Virus record (IMG/VR): IMGVR_UViG_3300025873_000027
Coordinates: 1-29,371 of that record
Reading direction: 5' to 3' (one strand)
From: a virus
DNA length: 29,371 nt
Position 1 is the first letter of the stretch; each line of letters starts with the position of its first letter. Both the position numbers and the translations under genes were made by a program. A model generated the notes under the pieces. That model saw nothing but the letters and a program-made list of their open reading frames with translations, did no database searches and was not told where the DNA came from. This document shows positions 6,553 through 15,300 of the stretch, piece after piece.

Positions 6553-7493
6553 TGGCTTCGGGCTATAGAGTTACCTCTAATCAAGAGGTTACGGACTATT
6601 GTAAGAAGATTTATACAAAAGGATATACCAAAGGATTAACTACAGGAATAAAGCCTTTAGACCCTCACTATACCTTCCGTAAAGGTGAGCTTACAATAAT
6701 GACTGGATTTGCTAATATTGGTAAAACCACATCTCAATTATTTCTAATGATAATGGCAGCGAAGCTGTACAATTGGAAATGGTTAATGTACTGTCCTGAG
6801 AACGAACCTGTGGGTGATCTGATGATAGACATTGCTGAGATGTATTGTGGCAATACAGCCGACAAAGATTTCTCTAGTAGAGTTAATCAGGATGAATACC
6901 TTAGAGCTATCCAATGGGCTTACGACCACTTTACGGTGCTTACATTCGATGAGACTCCAACAGTTAATGAAGTGTTAGATGCTTTCGAGGATTATATGCA
7001 AGTAGCTGAGATAGATGGATGTTCTATCGACCCTCTTAACGATTTGCGTTCTGCTGACAAGCAATCTAAGTACGATTACTACTACGATGCCTTGAGCGAT
7101 ATTAGAAGGTTTATCAAGCGGAATAAGTTAGCTTTCTACCTTGTGGTTCATCCAGGTACAGCAGCCAATAGAAGAAGAAATGAAGATGGCACTCGACCTG
7201 CTCCGAATATGAGCGATGTAGAATATGGTGCTATGTTTGGGAATAGAGCTGATAACTTTATTGTGTTTCACAGGAATCCTCAGAGTGACAAGTGGAATGT
7301 TACTGAGATACATCTACAGAAGGTAAAGTTCCAGAAATTGGTAGGTGTACCGACTCCTGAAACTACTCCTATTTGTTTGTTCTACTCGTATCAAAAGAGG
7401 AGATTCCAGTACCTAAATGAGAACGGTAGTTTAGTTGACCCAATAGAAATGATAGATAAGAAAATAGTTGATGACCCGAATTGCCCTTGGTAG
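6552..7493 (+). CDS. DnaB/RecA-fold replicative helicase-like ATPase
   Basis: 313-residue RecA-fold ATPase similar to the C-terminal motor domain of DnaB-type replicative helicases. Walker A is GFANIGKT (residues 52-59). CPENEP (81-86) supplies the likely catalytic Glu, and GCSIDPLNDL, with D160, occupies the Walker B place (IDYL/IDPL in DnaB). LVVHPG with H200 is motif H3-like. The N-terminal primase-interacting domain of full DnaB is missing, as in many phage versions. Start codon overlaps the previous stop (TAATG), so translation is coupled to the initiator-like gene. Expected to unwind DNA at phage forks; a RadA/RecA-like recombination role is less likely. Confidence 0.8.
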   Translation: MASGYRVTSNQEVTDYCKKIYTKGYTKGLTTGIKPLDPHYTFRKGELTIMTGFANIGKTTSQLFLMIMAAKLYNWKWLMYCPENEPVGDLMIDIAEMYCGNTADKDFSSRVNQDEYLRAIQWAYDHFTVLTFDETPTVNEVLDAFEDYMQVAEIDGCSIDPLNDLRSADKQSKYDYYYDALSDIRRFIKRNKLAFYLVVHPGTAANRRRNEDGTRPAPNMSDVEYGAMFGNRADNFIVFHRNPQSDKWNVTEIHLQKVKFQKLVGVPTPETTPICLFYSYQKRRFQYLNENGSLVDPIEMIDKKIVDDPNCPW

Positions 7494-7547
7494 TTCGGTT
7501 TAAATTTACTACATTCGGATTGTTATTAACTAAAACCTATTATTGAG

Positions 7548-8630
7548 ATGTTAAAAATTGGAACAGATTTTAGTGGAATCGGATCACCCGAAACTGCTTT
7601 GAAACGATTAGGGATTCCTATAGAAGAGGTGTTCGCTTGTGAAATAGATAAATATGCTCGTAAGAGTTATGAAGCTTTACACTCACCTGTAACATTCTAC
7701 GAAGACATTACTACTCGTAACCATTCAGAAGTACCACAGCTCGATTTATATGTAGCAGGTTTCCCTTGTCAAACTTTTTCTATGGCAGGTAGGCGTAGAG
7801 GGTTTGAAGATACAAGAGGAACGCTTTTCTACAATGTAGCTGAGTTCATTAAAGAGAATCAACCGAATTGCTTTATATTAGAAAATGTTCGTGGATTGAT
7901 GTCACACGATAATGGTCGTACTTTTCAAACGATTATAGATGTATTAAGTAATGGAGGTGGAACGGTTAATAATCAAATGGGTTTAGACTCTATTGATAAT
8001 GGATTGGGTTATCACATTCATTATAAAGTTCTTAATACTAAGAATTTTGGTATACCTCAAAATCGTGAGCGTATATTTATTGTAGGATTCAAGCATTCTA
8101 GGGTGTTTAATTTTCCGAAAGAATTTCCTCTTAAATTAAAGCTTAAAGATATTCTTGAAGATAGCGTTGATGAAAAGTATTATCTTAGTGGTAAAATGCT
8201 TGAGTATTTAAAGACCGCCAAACGAGCTTTACCTTTTACTGACCCAAATACAAAGAATGTAACTAACTGTATAACGGCTAATTACCATAAGCAATCTACT
8301 GATATTGAGTATATAATTCACAACCTACAACGAAGAAGTGCAGATAGACCTTCGATTAAAAAGGATAAAAACGCAGGTGGAACAGGTCATCTAAGTAAAT
8401 CGGATGGAACTGTTTACTGTTTAGACTCAGCTAATACTCAGGCTGTGGAGAACAACAAACGAATAAGAAGACTAACTCCTTTAGAATGTTGGAGGCTTCA
8501 AGGATTTACAGATGAAGAATTTCATAAGGCTGAGAAGACTAATTCTAACAGCCAACTTTACAAGCAAGCAGGTAACTCGATTACGGTTAATGTAATGGTA
8601 GAGTTATTAAAGAAAATTTACCTAAAATAG
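7548..8630 (+). CDS. DNA (cytosine-5-)-methyltransferase
   Basis: A complete C5 cytosine methyltransferase, 360 residues. Motif I is GTDFSGIGSPETAL (5-18) for S-adenosylmethionine. Motif IV is GFPCQTFS with catalytic C74. Motif VI is ENV (112-114), motif VIII is QNRER (171-175), and the C-terminal motifs IX/X (RRLTPLECWRLQGF, YKQAGNSITVNV) complete the fold. The target-recognition region (about 185-300) is variable and does not reveal the site. No restriction endonuclease is recognised beside it, so it is an orphan that probably protects phage DNA from host restriction. A 54-bp gap with a possible weak promoter (TACATTCG at about 7518) precedes it. Confidence 0.93.
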   Translation: MLKIGTDFSGIGSPETALKRLGIPIEEVFACEIDKYARKSYEALHSPVTFYEDITTRNHSEVPQLDLYVAGFPCQTFSMAGRRRGFEDTRGTLFYNVAEFIKENQPNCFILENVRGLMSHDNGRTFQTIIDVLSNGGGTVNNQMGLDSIDNGLGYHIHYKVLNTKNFGIPQNRERIFIVGFKHSRVFNFPKEFPLKLKLKDILEDSVDEKYYLSGKMLEYLKTAKRALPFTDPNTKNVTNCITANYHKQSTDIEYIIHNLQRRSADRPSIKKDKNAGGTGHLSKSDGTVYCLDSANTQAVENNKRIRRLTPLECWRLQGFTDEEFHKAEKTNSNSQLYKQAGNSITVNVMVELLKKIYLK

Positions 8631-8638
8631 ATTATATT

Positions 8639-8983
8639 ATGCCTGATGAAATTACAATAAAAGCGATTAACTTATTAAGAGAGTGTGATCCAAATTTAGA
8701 CGAGATGGGTAGTATGGATAAATTCTTAGAGCATCAGTTCGAATTAACTAGGATGCGTGACCAATATGTAAGTTACTCTAACCATCCACAAGCTGAGAAG
8801 ATGAAGAAGCGATTAGAGGTGTTTGAGGAGAGCAGCCAGGCTTTTACTTGGGTGTACTTTCAGATGCTCCAATATAAGCGTGAGAAGGTATTAGCTAATG
8901 CGAATGAGTTAGAGATGGCGAATGCTGTTATAGAGTTAAAGAACGAGTTGAATATATTAACTAAATTGAATAAGGATGAATAA
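8639..8983 (+). CDS. 114-aa helical hypothetical protein
   Basis: Almost entirely alpha-helical, with heptad-like stretches (EKMKKRLEVFEESSQAF, ANAVIELKNELNILTK) that suggest a coiled coil and dimerisation. No family recognised. Starts 8 bp after the methyltransferase stop and overlaps the next gene by 8 bases, so it is co-expressed with both. Confidence 0.75.
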   Translation: MPDEITIKAINLLRECDPNLDEMGSMDKFLEHQFELTRMRDQYVSYSNHPQAEKMKKRLEVFEESSQAFTWVYFQMLQYKREKVLANANELEMANAVIELKNELNILTKLNKDE

Positions 8984-9407
8984 AAAAGAACTTGATTTAT
9001 TAAATAGATTCGCATCGAAATATAATGTTGATTGCAAACCGACTAAAAGCGAAACGGCTTTTTGGGATTTCACTTACGAGTGGGATGATAGGAAGTTCTA
9101 TTGCGAGATGAAGCAGCGAAACTTCACTTTAGATGAAGCGATGGAGAAATATCCTGAAGGATTACTCCTGGAGATGCACAAGTATGAGCGAATCCTGAGA
9201 AGGACTAAGAATGAAAAAAGCGCACAGGGTCTTTACTTCAATTTCTTCAGCGATAATAAAGCTCTAGTGTTCAATTTGAATAAGTTAAAGGTAGATAAAT
9301 GGCAATGGAGAACGATGCCTGAATCTACTGAATTTGGTAAAAAGAGATTTGTGTATAAGTATGTCACTTTTGTTGATTACGATAAGGGAAAATTGTTTTA
9401 TATTTGA
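8976..9407 (+). CDS. Possible PD-(D/E)XK-fold protein
   Basis: 143 residues. The pattern AFWDFTYEWDDRKFYCEMKQRN, with D31, E44 and K46, followed by a helix with E66 and K69 (LLLEMHKYERIL), is that of small phage PD-(D/E)XK nuclease-fold proteins: acidic residue, strand, E-x-K, then a helix with an L-E-x-x-K-Y pattern. The C-terminal half is beta-rich and basic. The call is a pattern match and could be wrong; if correct it may be a structure-specific nuclease working with the replication genes upstream. It is the last gene before a strong terminator. Confidence 0.5.
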   Translation: MNKKELDLLNRFASKYNVDCKPTKSETAFWDFTYEWDDRKFYCEMKQRNFTLDEAMEKYPEGLLLEMHKYERILRRTKNEKSAQGLYFNFFSDNKALVFNLNKLKVDKWQWRTMPESTEFGKKRFVYKYVTFVDYDKGKLFYI

Positions 9408-9453
9408 GGTATAATAAGTGTTTCTCATTAAGTTTTAGGTTAGTAACGGAGGG

Positions 9454-9488
9454 GAGCGATTCTATTAATTTAGGATCGCTCTTTTTTT
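9454..9488 (+). terminator. Intrinsic terminator of main early operon
   Basis: GAGCGATTCT (9454-9463) pairs with AGGATCGCTC (9472-9481), ten pairs with one G-U, loop of eight, then CTTTTTTTA. It is the strongest terminator on the early side and lies 47 bp past the stop at 9407. Confidence 0.85.
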
Positions 9489-9489
9489 A

Positions 9490-9511
9490 TTGAATATATT
9501 TTGTATATTTG
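9490..9511 (+). promoter_or_regulatory. Probable promoter for 9539-9975 genes
   Basis: TATATTTG at 9504-9511 is a perfect -7 element, directly behind the terminator and 28 bp before the next start codon. The nearest TTG (9490-9492) is only 11 bp upstream, too close for a standard -33 box, so the -33 is weak or overlaps the terminator. Confidence 0.5.
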
Positions 9512-9538
9512 GTATATATTAACTAAAACAATTGAGAG

Positions 9539-9754
9539 ATGGTAAAAGAAAAGTCTAAGTACTACACGAATAAAGCTATCAGAACTAAGATAGATAGATT
9601 GTTAGAGTTGAATGCTCGGAATGTGTCTAACGAGAGTACAGGTAGTAAAAATGATTTAGGTAGTAAGGAACTTGTACAGGAAGCTTGGGTGGAAATTCAG
9701 AATAAGATAAAGGAACTCGATCCGATGTTTTACGAAGTAATTAAATCAAGGTAG
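9539..9754 (+). CDS. 71-aa hypothetical protein
   Basis: Small basic helical protein (MVKEKSKYYTNKAIRTKIDR) of unknown family, with a polar Ser/Asn/Gly segment in the middle (about 30-42). TTGAGAG just before the ATG serves as ribosome-binding site. It stops 2 bp before the next gene, so the two form a pair read from the promoter at about 9504. Confidence 0.65.
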   Translation: MVKEKSKYYTNKAIRTKIDRLLELNARNVSNESTGSKNDLGSKELVQEAWVEIQNKIKELDPMFYEVIKSR

Positions 9755-9756
9755 TT

Positions 9757-9975
9757 ATGAGTAGGATAGAAGATAAAGTCTGTGAAAAGATATTAGAGCG
9801 AGCTGAAGTAGGTAAATCTAAATATGGCACTACGATGGAGAGAACCGATTTAAGTCGCTTAGAGTGGCTTATTCACGCTCAGGAAGAAGCGATGGATTTG
9901 TGTGTGTACTTGGAGAAGCTAATACACGAAGAAGAAAGTAAGCCATTCAAGTACGAATGGAATATAACAGAATAG
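9757..9975 (+). CDS. 72-aa MazG/NTP-pyrophosphohydrolase-like helical protein
   Basis: The segment RAEVGKSKYGTTMERTDLSRLEWLIHAQEEAMDLCVYLEKL is written across residues 15-57; its KYG, then E-E-xx-D pattern with acidic residues spaced along one helix resembles phage all-alpha nucleotide pyrophosphohydrolases (MazG / dATP-dGTP diphosphohydrolase type). The protein (72 aa) is shorter than those enzymes and may be a minimal dimeric version that hydrolyses nucleoside triphosphates, or a non-catalytic relative. Ends right before a strong hairpin. Confidence 0.5.
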   Translation: MSRIEDKVCEKILERAEVGKSKYGTTMERTDLSRLEWLIHAQEEAMDLCVYLEKLIHEEESKPFKYEWNITE

Positions 9976-10007
9976 AAAAAGGAGCTTTAATTAGCTCCTC
10001 TTTTTCA
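9976..10007. terminator. Bidirectional terminator between 9975 and 10034 genes
   Basis: AGGAGCT (9980-9986) and AGCTCCT (9993-9999) form a perfect 7-bp stem, with A-rich left and T-rich right flanks (AAAAA, CTTTTTC). It can end plus-strand transcripts from the early side and minus-strand transcripts from the SH3-barrel gene. Confidence 0.8.
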
Positions 10008-10033
10008 TTTTAACCCCCTAAAATTCAATATAA

Positions 10034-10306
10034 TTAGCTGTTAGAAATCCACAACTCTCTTCCTTCAAACCTGATTGATTTGATGCTTTCTAGTTTAATA
10101 GTTCTGTAACCCTTTTGTTGTGTGTCCCAAACAATAACATTACCTCTTTTCTTAGGATTATACTTTAAGCCTTCGCCACTTGTGTATTTATGTACACCAG
10201 TTCGGCAGTTCATAAATCTGATTTTACCATTTGCTTTTCTAAAAGTAACTCCAAAGAATTTACCTTTTGTTGATTCGATGATTGTGTTTAATAAAGTGGT
10301 TTGCAT
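10034..10306 (-). CDS. SH3 beta-barrel fold-containing protein
   Basis: A 90-residue protein matching a small family common in Bacteroidota phages and annotated as SH3 beta-barrel fold. Typical stretches are KGKFFGVTFRKANGKIRFMN, the CRTGVHKYT segment, GLKYNPKKRGNVIVWD and GYRTIKLESIKSIR, all strand-turn-strand with basic surface, which fits binding of nucleic acid or protein; function is not known. ATG 10306 is chosen over the upstream ATG at 10363 because the -7 box at 10347-10354 would place the transcript start downstream of 10363. It is a single-gene unit of its own between opposing operons. Confidence 0.75.
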   Translation of the reverse strand: MQTTLLNTIIESTKGKFFGVTFRKANGKIRFMNCRTGVHKYTSGEGLKYNPKKRGNVIVWDTQQKGYRTIKLESIKSIRFEGRELWISNS

Positions 10307-10346
10307 AATTTCTAGTTGTTTGGTTAATATCTTTCTTTGTTCTCTA

Positions 10347-10373
10347 CAAATATAAGTAAACATTTGTTAACAA
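10347..10373 (-). promoter_or_regulatory. Promoter of SH3-barrel gene
   Basis: On the minus strand TATATTTG (10354-10347) is a perfect -7 box; a TTG at 10373-10371 is 16 bp upstream, slightly short of the usual spacing. It separates this gene from the late operon, whose terminator lies at 10388-10414. Confidence 0.6.
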
Positions 10374-10387
10374 CCTAATCTTAGGAC

Positions 10388-10414
10388 AAAAAAAAAGGAT
10401 AAAATTAATTATCC
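10388..10414 (-). terminator. Intrinsic terminator of the late operon
   Basis: Minus strand: GGATAA and TTATCC (6-bp perfect stem, loop TTAATT) followed by a run of about nine T. It is 12 bp past the stop of the 45-aa gene and closes the roughly 17-kb late transcript. Confidence 0.8.
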
Positions 10415-10426
10415 CTCTTGCATACC

Positions 10427-10564
10427 CTAGCTTCCACAAGCTTCGCAATCTTCATCTTCAATACCACAGGTTTCAGGTTGCTCTTGGTCTGTCAAACCCT
10501 CTATCCAACTACCAAATACATCTTCTGCTACTTCTTCGGGTGTTTTGTCTTTTCTTTTATCCAT
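10427..10564 (-). CDS. 45-aa acidic cysteine-containing protein
   Basis: MDKRKDKTPEEVAEDVFGSW... then a tail with CGIEDEDCEACGS. Three cysteines, two of them as CxxC at the C-terminus, suggest metal binding or redox activity; the protein is strongly acidic. It overlaps the T7-endonuclease-I-like gene by 37 bases in another frame and is followed by the operon terminator. The frame is short, so confidence is moderate. Function unknown. Confidence 0.5.
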   Translation of the reverse strand: MDKRKDKTPEEVAEDVFGSWIEGLTDQEQPETCGIEDEDCEACGS

Positions 10565-10926
10565 TCTATAGGTATAGTTTTATCAGCCCATTTAATATTA
10601 TGCTTCTCACACCATTGGCTGTATGTGGTTAGAGAGCCTTTGAAAATCTTGTTCTTATGTCGTTGAAAAACCATCCTAATATCTTTATCAGGATGTTGCT
10701 TGATGACTAACAGCATCTTCTTCCTGTCTGCTGAAGTAAATCGACCTTTTAGCTCACAAACAATTCCGTTTGGAAGTATAACATCGGGAGTATATTTGCG
10801 CTGTTCTGATACCTCGTAAAAGAGATTGAGAGATTCGTACTCAAATGGTACACCTTGGTCATCCAATAGTGAACAGACTTCTCTCTCATAATTACTTCGG
10901 AATCTTATGGTGGGGGTTATTCTCAT
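10528..10926 (-). CDS. T7 endonuclease I-like Holliday-junction resolvase
   Basis: 132 residues, close in pattern to phage T7 endonuclease I (gp3), which cuts four-way junctions and branched DNA before packaging. The nuclease core is complete: E14 in RSNYEREV, D48 in YTPDVILPNG, and E58-L-K60 in CELKGRF. Then DRKKMLLVIKQHPDKDIR and the C-terminal GSLTTYSQWCEKHNIKWADK and IPIEWIKE follow in T7 order. It lacks the T7 C-terminal extension. Located at the end of the late operon rather than with replication genes, so it probably debranches concatemers for packaging. It overlaps the HNH gene by 35 bases. Confidence 0.9.
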   Translation of the reverse strand: MRITPTIRFRSNYEREVCSLLDDQGVPFEYESLNLFYEVSEQRKYTPDVILPNGIVCELKGRFTSADRKKMLLVIKQHPDKDIRMVFQRHKNKIFKGSLTTYSQWCEKHNIKWADKTIPIEWIKEKTKHPKK

Positions 10927-11200
10927 AGTATGTTTTCTTATTATGGCATTTGTGGCAAAGCCCTTGAAGATTGGAAATTTCTAATTCAGAACCTCCGTTT
11001 TTTATGGGATTAATGTGATCCACCATTTGTGCTTCAGTTACTATACCTTTATCCTCACAATGAACGCATAACGGATTCTGTCTTAATACATATCCTCGTA
11101 GCTTGCGCCACTTAGTAGTTCGATAGAATGAAGTATCACCACCCCAAGATTGATTCTTCTTTAAGTAGTGAGGAGGTCTTTCTTTGGGTAACTTTGGCAT
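10892..11200 (-). CDS. HNH endonuclease
   Basis: 102 residues with a complete HNH core: CVHC zinc ligands (about 45-48), the DHI catalytic motif near 61-63 with following NPIKNGG, then SNLQGLCHKCHNKK with the second Cys pair. Such small HNH proteins in HK97-type phages often assist terminase in cutting at cos sites, usually from a gene next to terS. Here the gene lies about 17 kb from terS at the other end of the late operon. Either that role is performed in trans or, if the genome ends lie elsewhere, the distance is less than it seems. A homing-type nuclease is less likely given its compact operon position. Confidence 0.9.
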   Translation of the reverse strand: MPKLPKERPPHYLKKNQSWGGDTSFYRTTKWRKLRGYVLRQNPLCVHCEDKGIVTEAQMVDHINPIKNGGSELEISNLQGLCHKCHNKKTYYENNPHHKIPK

Positions 11201-11203
11201 ATA

Positions 11204-11611
11204 TCAACTGATATTTAATTCAAATCCTTCAGCTTCGGTGGACTCCAATAACTCATTGAGAGTTCTTCGTGATGCTGTAATATCCAACAAGGAATCCCTG
11301 TTGATTTTTCCAAACCTAGAGCCAACAAGAATACACCCTCTTGTGTCGGTGTTATAGTTTCCGTAATGAATAAGTATGTATCTTCGATTGGGAACATCCT
11401 GTAATATAATATGATTTTTATACTTCTCCGAACTTCTGTGCTTACATTTATAAACACCTTTAGGAATACAAGATATATTACGCATATTAGCTTTCCAAGG
11501 TAACTCTAAAGTGACACATTCAAAAATTTTCTCTAAGCCATCGAACAATGTAAGATGACCTAGAGTTTGATGACTATCATCTTCCAACCTTGTTAGGAAA
11601 GCTTTATACAT
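11204..11611 (-). CDS. DUF5675-family protein, candidate lysis enzyme
   Basis: 135 residues resembling the DUF5675 family. The stretch CIPKGVYKCKHRSSEKYKNH, followed by ILIHYGNYNTDTRGCILVGS with a conserved His and a Cys, looks like a small peptidoglycan-active fold, with H118-region residues available for metal or thiol chemistry. I infer a lysis role from its position directly after the holin-like gene and because no other endolysin is recognisable in the window. It overlaps the holin-like gene by 8 bases. No signal peptide. The catalytic mechanism cannot be stated from sequence. Confidence 0.7.
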   Translation of the reverse strand: MYKAFLTRLEDDSHQTLGHLTLFDGLEKIFECVTLELPWKANMRNISCIPKGVYKCKHRSSEKYKNHIILQDVPNRRYILIHYGNYNTDTRGCILVGSRFGKINRDSLLDITASRRTLNELLESTEAEGFELNIS

Positions 11612-11873
11612 CCTTTTTAAATATATTTTTCAGCTTTTTTTTATCACACTTAGAACATTTTTCGTTACTTAAAAAGCACAGAGGTAATACAGCAATAGCA
11701 GCTAGGCATAATACTTGCCAGGTTATACCACTAGAATCTATATTAGCGACTGAAGCTACAGCAAGTACACCTGATACTGTTCGTTTAGAAGACCATTTTC
11801 CTTTATTGTCTTTGAACATCTCAGGAATAATAGCTATAATGCTTTTTGCTATTATTTTAGGTATGACAGCCAT
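11604..11873 (-). CDS. Holin-like membrane protein
   Basis: From ATG 11873, which follows the previous stop directly (TAAGATG), the product is 89 residues: hydrophobic stretch about 3-16 (VIPKIIAKSIIAIIP), a polar loop, hydrophobic regions about 34-45 and 50-66 (VLCLAAIAVLPLCFL), then a very basic cytoplasmic tail (KCSKCDKKKLKN). Two or three membrane segments plus a charged tail and a lysis-side neighbour are what a holin shows. Longer starts at 11897 and 11927 are possible but overlap the upstream gene. Holin families are too varied for a firm call. Confidence 0.6.
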   Translation of the reverse strand: MAVIPKIIAKSIIAIIPEMFKDNKGKWSSKRTVSGVLAVASVANIDSSGITWQVLCLAAIAVLPLCFLSNEKCSKCDKKKLKNIFKKDV

Positions 11874-11874
11874 C

Positions 11875-12054
11875 TTACTTTTCTTTTGGATCGCCATTAT
11901 TTTGGATAAAGAAAGCAATAAGGTCATCTAAATAACCGAATACTTTATTATCTTTAATAGTAGGAGTTAACCTTACTATGATACGAGCTACTGCTAAAAT
12001 TGCCAATAACAACTCAGCTCCGTTAGCTAATAAAAAATCTAAAACTTCTCTCAT
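11875..12054 (-). CDS. 59-aa small membrane protein
   Basis: MREVLDFLLANGAELLLAIL begins a 59-residue frame with a hydrophobic helix at about 5-28 and a polar, mixed-charge C-terminal part ending GDPKEK. It abuts the holin-like gene (stop 1 base before the chosen start), so the two are probably translationally coupled; it could be a second holin subunit, an antiholin, or a spanin-like accessory. Confidence 0.55.
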   Translation of the reverse strand: MREVLDFLLANGAELLLAILAVARIIVRLTPTIKDNKVFGYLDDLIAFFIQNNGDPKEK

Positions 12055-12138
12055 AATACTTGTTTGTTTAACTTAATTTATGTAAAGGTAATGAAAAAAC
12101 AGGAGAAAAGGTAGTAAAATCCCATTTTTTCAAAACCT

Positions 12139-12306
12139 CTACAATTTCTTTTTTCTAATTTTTCTTATTTCTTGATACCACTTATATATACCGAATGTAA
12201 CGGCTAATATTAGTGAGGTCATTTGTAACCATTGTTCTGCATCTGATATGCTTATGCTAATAGCTGCGACTTGGGCTATTGCTATTTCCGTTATGTCTTT
12301 GTTCAT
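12139..12306 (-). CDS. 55-aa single-pass membrane protein
   Basis: MNKDITEIAIAQVAAISISI opens a 55-residue frame; residues 24-42 (QWLQMTSLILAVTFGIYKWY) form a membrane helix and the end is very basic (RKIRKKKL). It sits 8 bp after the big tail gene and 84 bp before the 59-aa gene, in the usual place of lysis accessory proteins. The gap 12055-12138 shows no gene or clear signal. Confidence 0.55.
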   Translation of the reverse strand: MNKDITEIAIAQVAAISISISDAEQWLQMTSLILAVTFGIYKWYQEIRKIRKKKL

Positions 12307-12314
12307 TTTCAAAA

Positions 12315-15300
12315 TTAACTTTCTATTATAGAATAGGTTACATATATATCTAATTCTACATCCCCATTAAAACCTGAACCACCTGCGTAAACTTCTACTG
12401 CTCTATTATCGGTATCACCCTGAGATATTTCACCATTGATAGGAGGGCAATTATAAGTTCTGTTTCCAGTTTCATTATTCATAAAATCTCTAATATACCC
12501 TGTGTAAGTTCCGTACGTAGTAGTTCTATGCTGACCTATATATAGATTATTACTTGATGTTTCGGTTGATGTCCTGTCTGCAAAAATCATAACATTCGAC
12601 ACACATATCTTATACCCAGAGCCTGGAGCTGCTATTAACTCTATAGCTGTAGTTTCCAAAGCTTTGTATTGAGCTATAGTTATTCCAATCTTCTTTGTCC
12701 TTGTTAATCCATCTTTATCGAAGTAAGGAAAACCATCAAGGTTGTATAATGTATTAGTAGTAGAAGTAGGGTGAATTGATTCGGGTCTTAACACTATTGG
12801 TTTTTCAGCATTTAATGCCGTATCTGTAAATATAGCTACAATCTCTTCATCGCCACTACCTGCACTAGAACCATTCGCTCTAATCTGAACTGTTCCATTT
12901 CTAGCTCTATTTGATAAAGCTACTATATCAGGATTATGGATTGTTAATATAGCTCTATTAGTACCATCGTAGTCATCAGGGTATTGTATCACCGACACTC
13001 CCGAACCGCCATTTACATCAGAATCTAATACAATATCACCACCACTTTTTAAGTTCAGATTTCGTTTTAAAGGGTCGTTATCTATTTCTAAGAAACCTGC
13101 ACCACCAAAAGCACCACTATCGTTAAATTGGACTTGCTTACTACTACCTCCAGGAGAACCACCTGATGAATTTATTTGAGCAATTAAACTTCCTTTCGTT
13201 GGTATTAATCTACTAGATGTAGTATAAACATACGAAGGTGTAAAAGAATTAATATAAATAGTCGTATCACCTTTTTCAGCTGCCGTGTTAACAGTCACCT
13301 TTTCAATAAGCCTCTGAGCATTATTAGACACCATCATTAGGTCTGTGTTAGCGGTAATATCTACCGTTAATGGCTTTACTGTTAATTGAGTAAGAGATGT
13401 ATTTAATGGACTTAAAATTTCGTTTAATACAGATATACTATCCTCTTCGGTGAAATTTTTAACATTTATATTCAACAACTCTTGTGTTATTGTTGGTGAT
13501 GTGTTATCATAACCTATATTCGTGTCTGGATATTCTGTCGTTATAACAGGAGTCACTATAGATGACGTTATTGTACCTGAAAAAGACCATTGAGCTTTAT
13601 TAGGATTATAAGACATTTTATTGAAAGCTAATATCTCAACTACAAACGAACCATCCTCATTTTCATACCATCTATTGAATCCTGTTGAAGGAATCGTTGA
13701 TAGACCATTGGAATAATTATTTGGAGGCTCTATTAAAGTCGCTTCAAGTTGGATTGCGTTCCTGTAATTAAAATATAGAATATCATCAGTAATAAGTTTA
13801 TGTATCTTATGAGATGTTCCTGTACCATTTATTTGCCAAAGATTAGTTTGTATAAAGTTATATCCATCATCCACCCATAAAGCAAACTTACTTATAGTTG
13901 TCGGTCCATCATTAAATATTATGTCTGCTATTACAAGGTTTTCAGCATTATTTGATGCGTCATCATCATCCGTTACATAAGAGTCAACTACTGATCCTGC
14001 AAAAATTTCACCATCTTTATATGGATAAACTTTAATAGATTCAAATTCAACATCAATATCATAACCATCCCATTTAGAATCATATCTTGAGCTAATAGTT
14101 CCATCATTTTCTTGAACAGCAAACCAATCACCACCTCCTAAAGCAGAATCCCAAGAGCCATAATAATCATTATATAAAAAAATACCTTGAGCCTCTGATA
14201 CCGTACTTATGAGTGTGTCTATTTCTACATCAAATTCACTTGGACCATCCACATCTCCATTAGCAGCAGTAGTTTGAAGAAACAGTAAATCAGATTTGAA
14301 TACCATAGCATTATCTATGTCTGTTTCTGAACCATTATTTTCCCAATCAGTTGCAATATTATAGCCATTACCTGCAAACTCATCTAAATCTGGCGTTATG
14401 TTTTGATTAGAAAATGGTACTAAATACCTATCATTAGGTGCTACAGAATCACTTGATTCGACTTTTAACCAAAAAGGAAATATAATTCTCCCGAAAAAAC
14501 TTTGAGTTGGAGTAACATTACTTTGTTTTGTTACTTTAATTTTCATTTTAATCCGAAGCTTAAAACTCACATCATCCCCATCCTCAAAATAACCTAACAA
14601 ATTCGGTCCAGTCAAATCTTGACCATAAGGTATCCAGCCAGCATTAGGCATTTGCCATACAGGGAAATAACCTAATTGATATATATTTCCATCATCACTT
14701 GGATTGAAATCTATCTTAACTGAACCTAGTTTATTTCCATATTTCTTTGTTCTATTATAGAATCCAGGTTCTCCAACATCACTTTTATTTGTTGCATAAG
14801 AAGGATATTCACCTATAGCACTATTAAGGGATTCAGTAGTATTAGAGTCAAAAGTTCCATCTTTTTGATAGTTAAAGTAATCGTGAGTGCTTCCATCAGC
14901 TAATAACCAATATTGAATAAAGGTATATTTACCGTTTGAGAATACAAATCTACATTGAAAGATTTTACAAATTTGAACTAATATATCATAATATGTTTTA
15001 AATTTAACAACATTATTCAGGTCATCTAACTCAGTAAAAGCAGCCCTATTTATCGCAGTTAGATAAACAGGATCATCTGATGTAGACATATTAGTTTCAT
15101 ACCATCTCACTTTGGTCGATAAAACAACATCTGAATCTGATAATATAGAATTGTTATCTAATTTACCTATTATGTCAGATAAAATATCTGTAAATCGACT
15201 CCTTCCAGTAATAACATTACCATCATCATCTTTATAATCTATTTTTTTTAATAAATCAACACCATCTGTTGCTTGTATCTTAAAGTCAAATGGATAAAAT

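Noticed and set aside
10307-10363. Longer start (ATG 10363) for the SH3-barrel protein
   Set aside because: The -7 box at 10347-10354 would start transcription downstream of it, and the extra residues do not match the family N-terminus.
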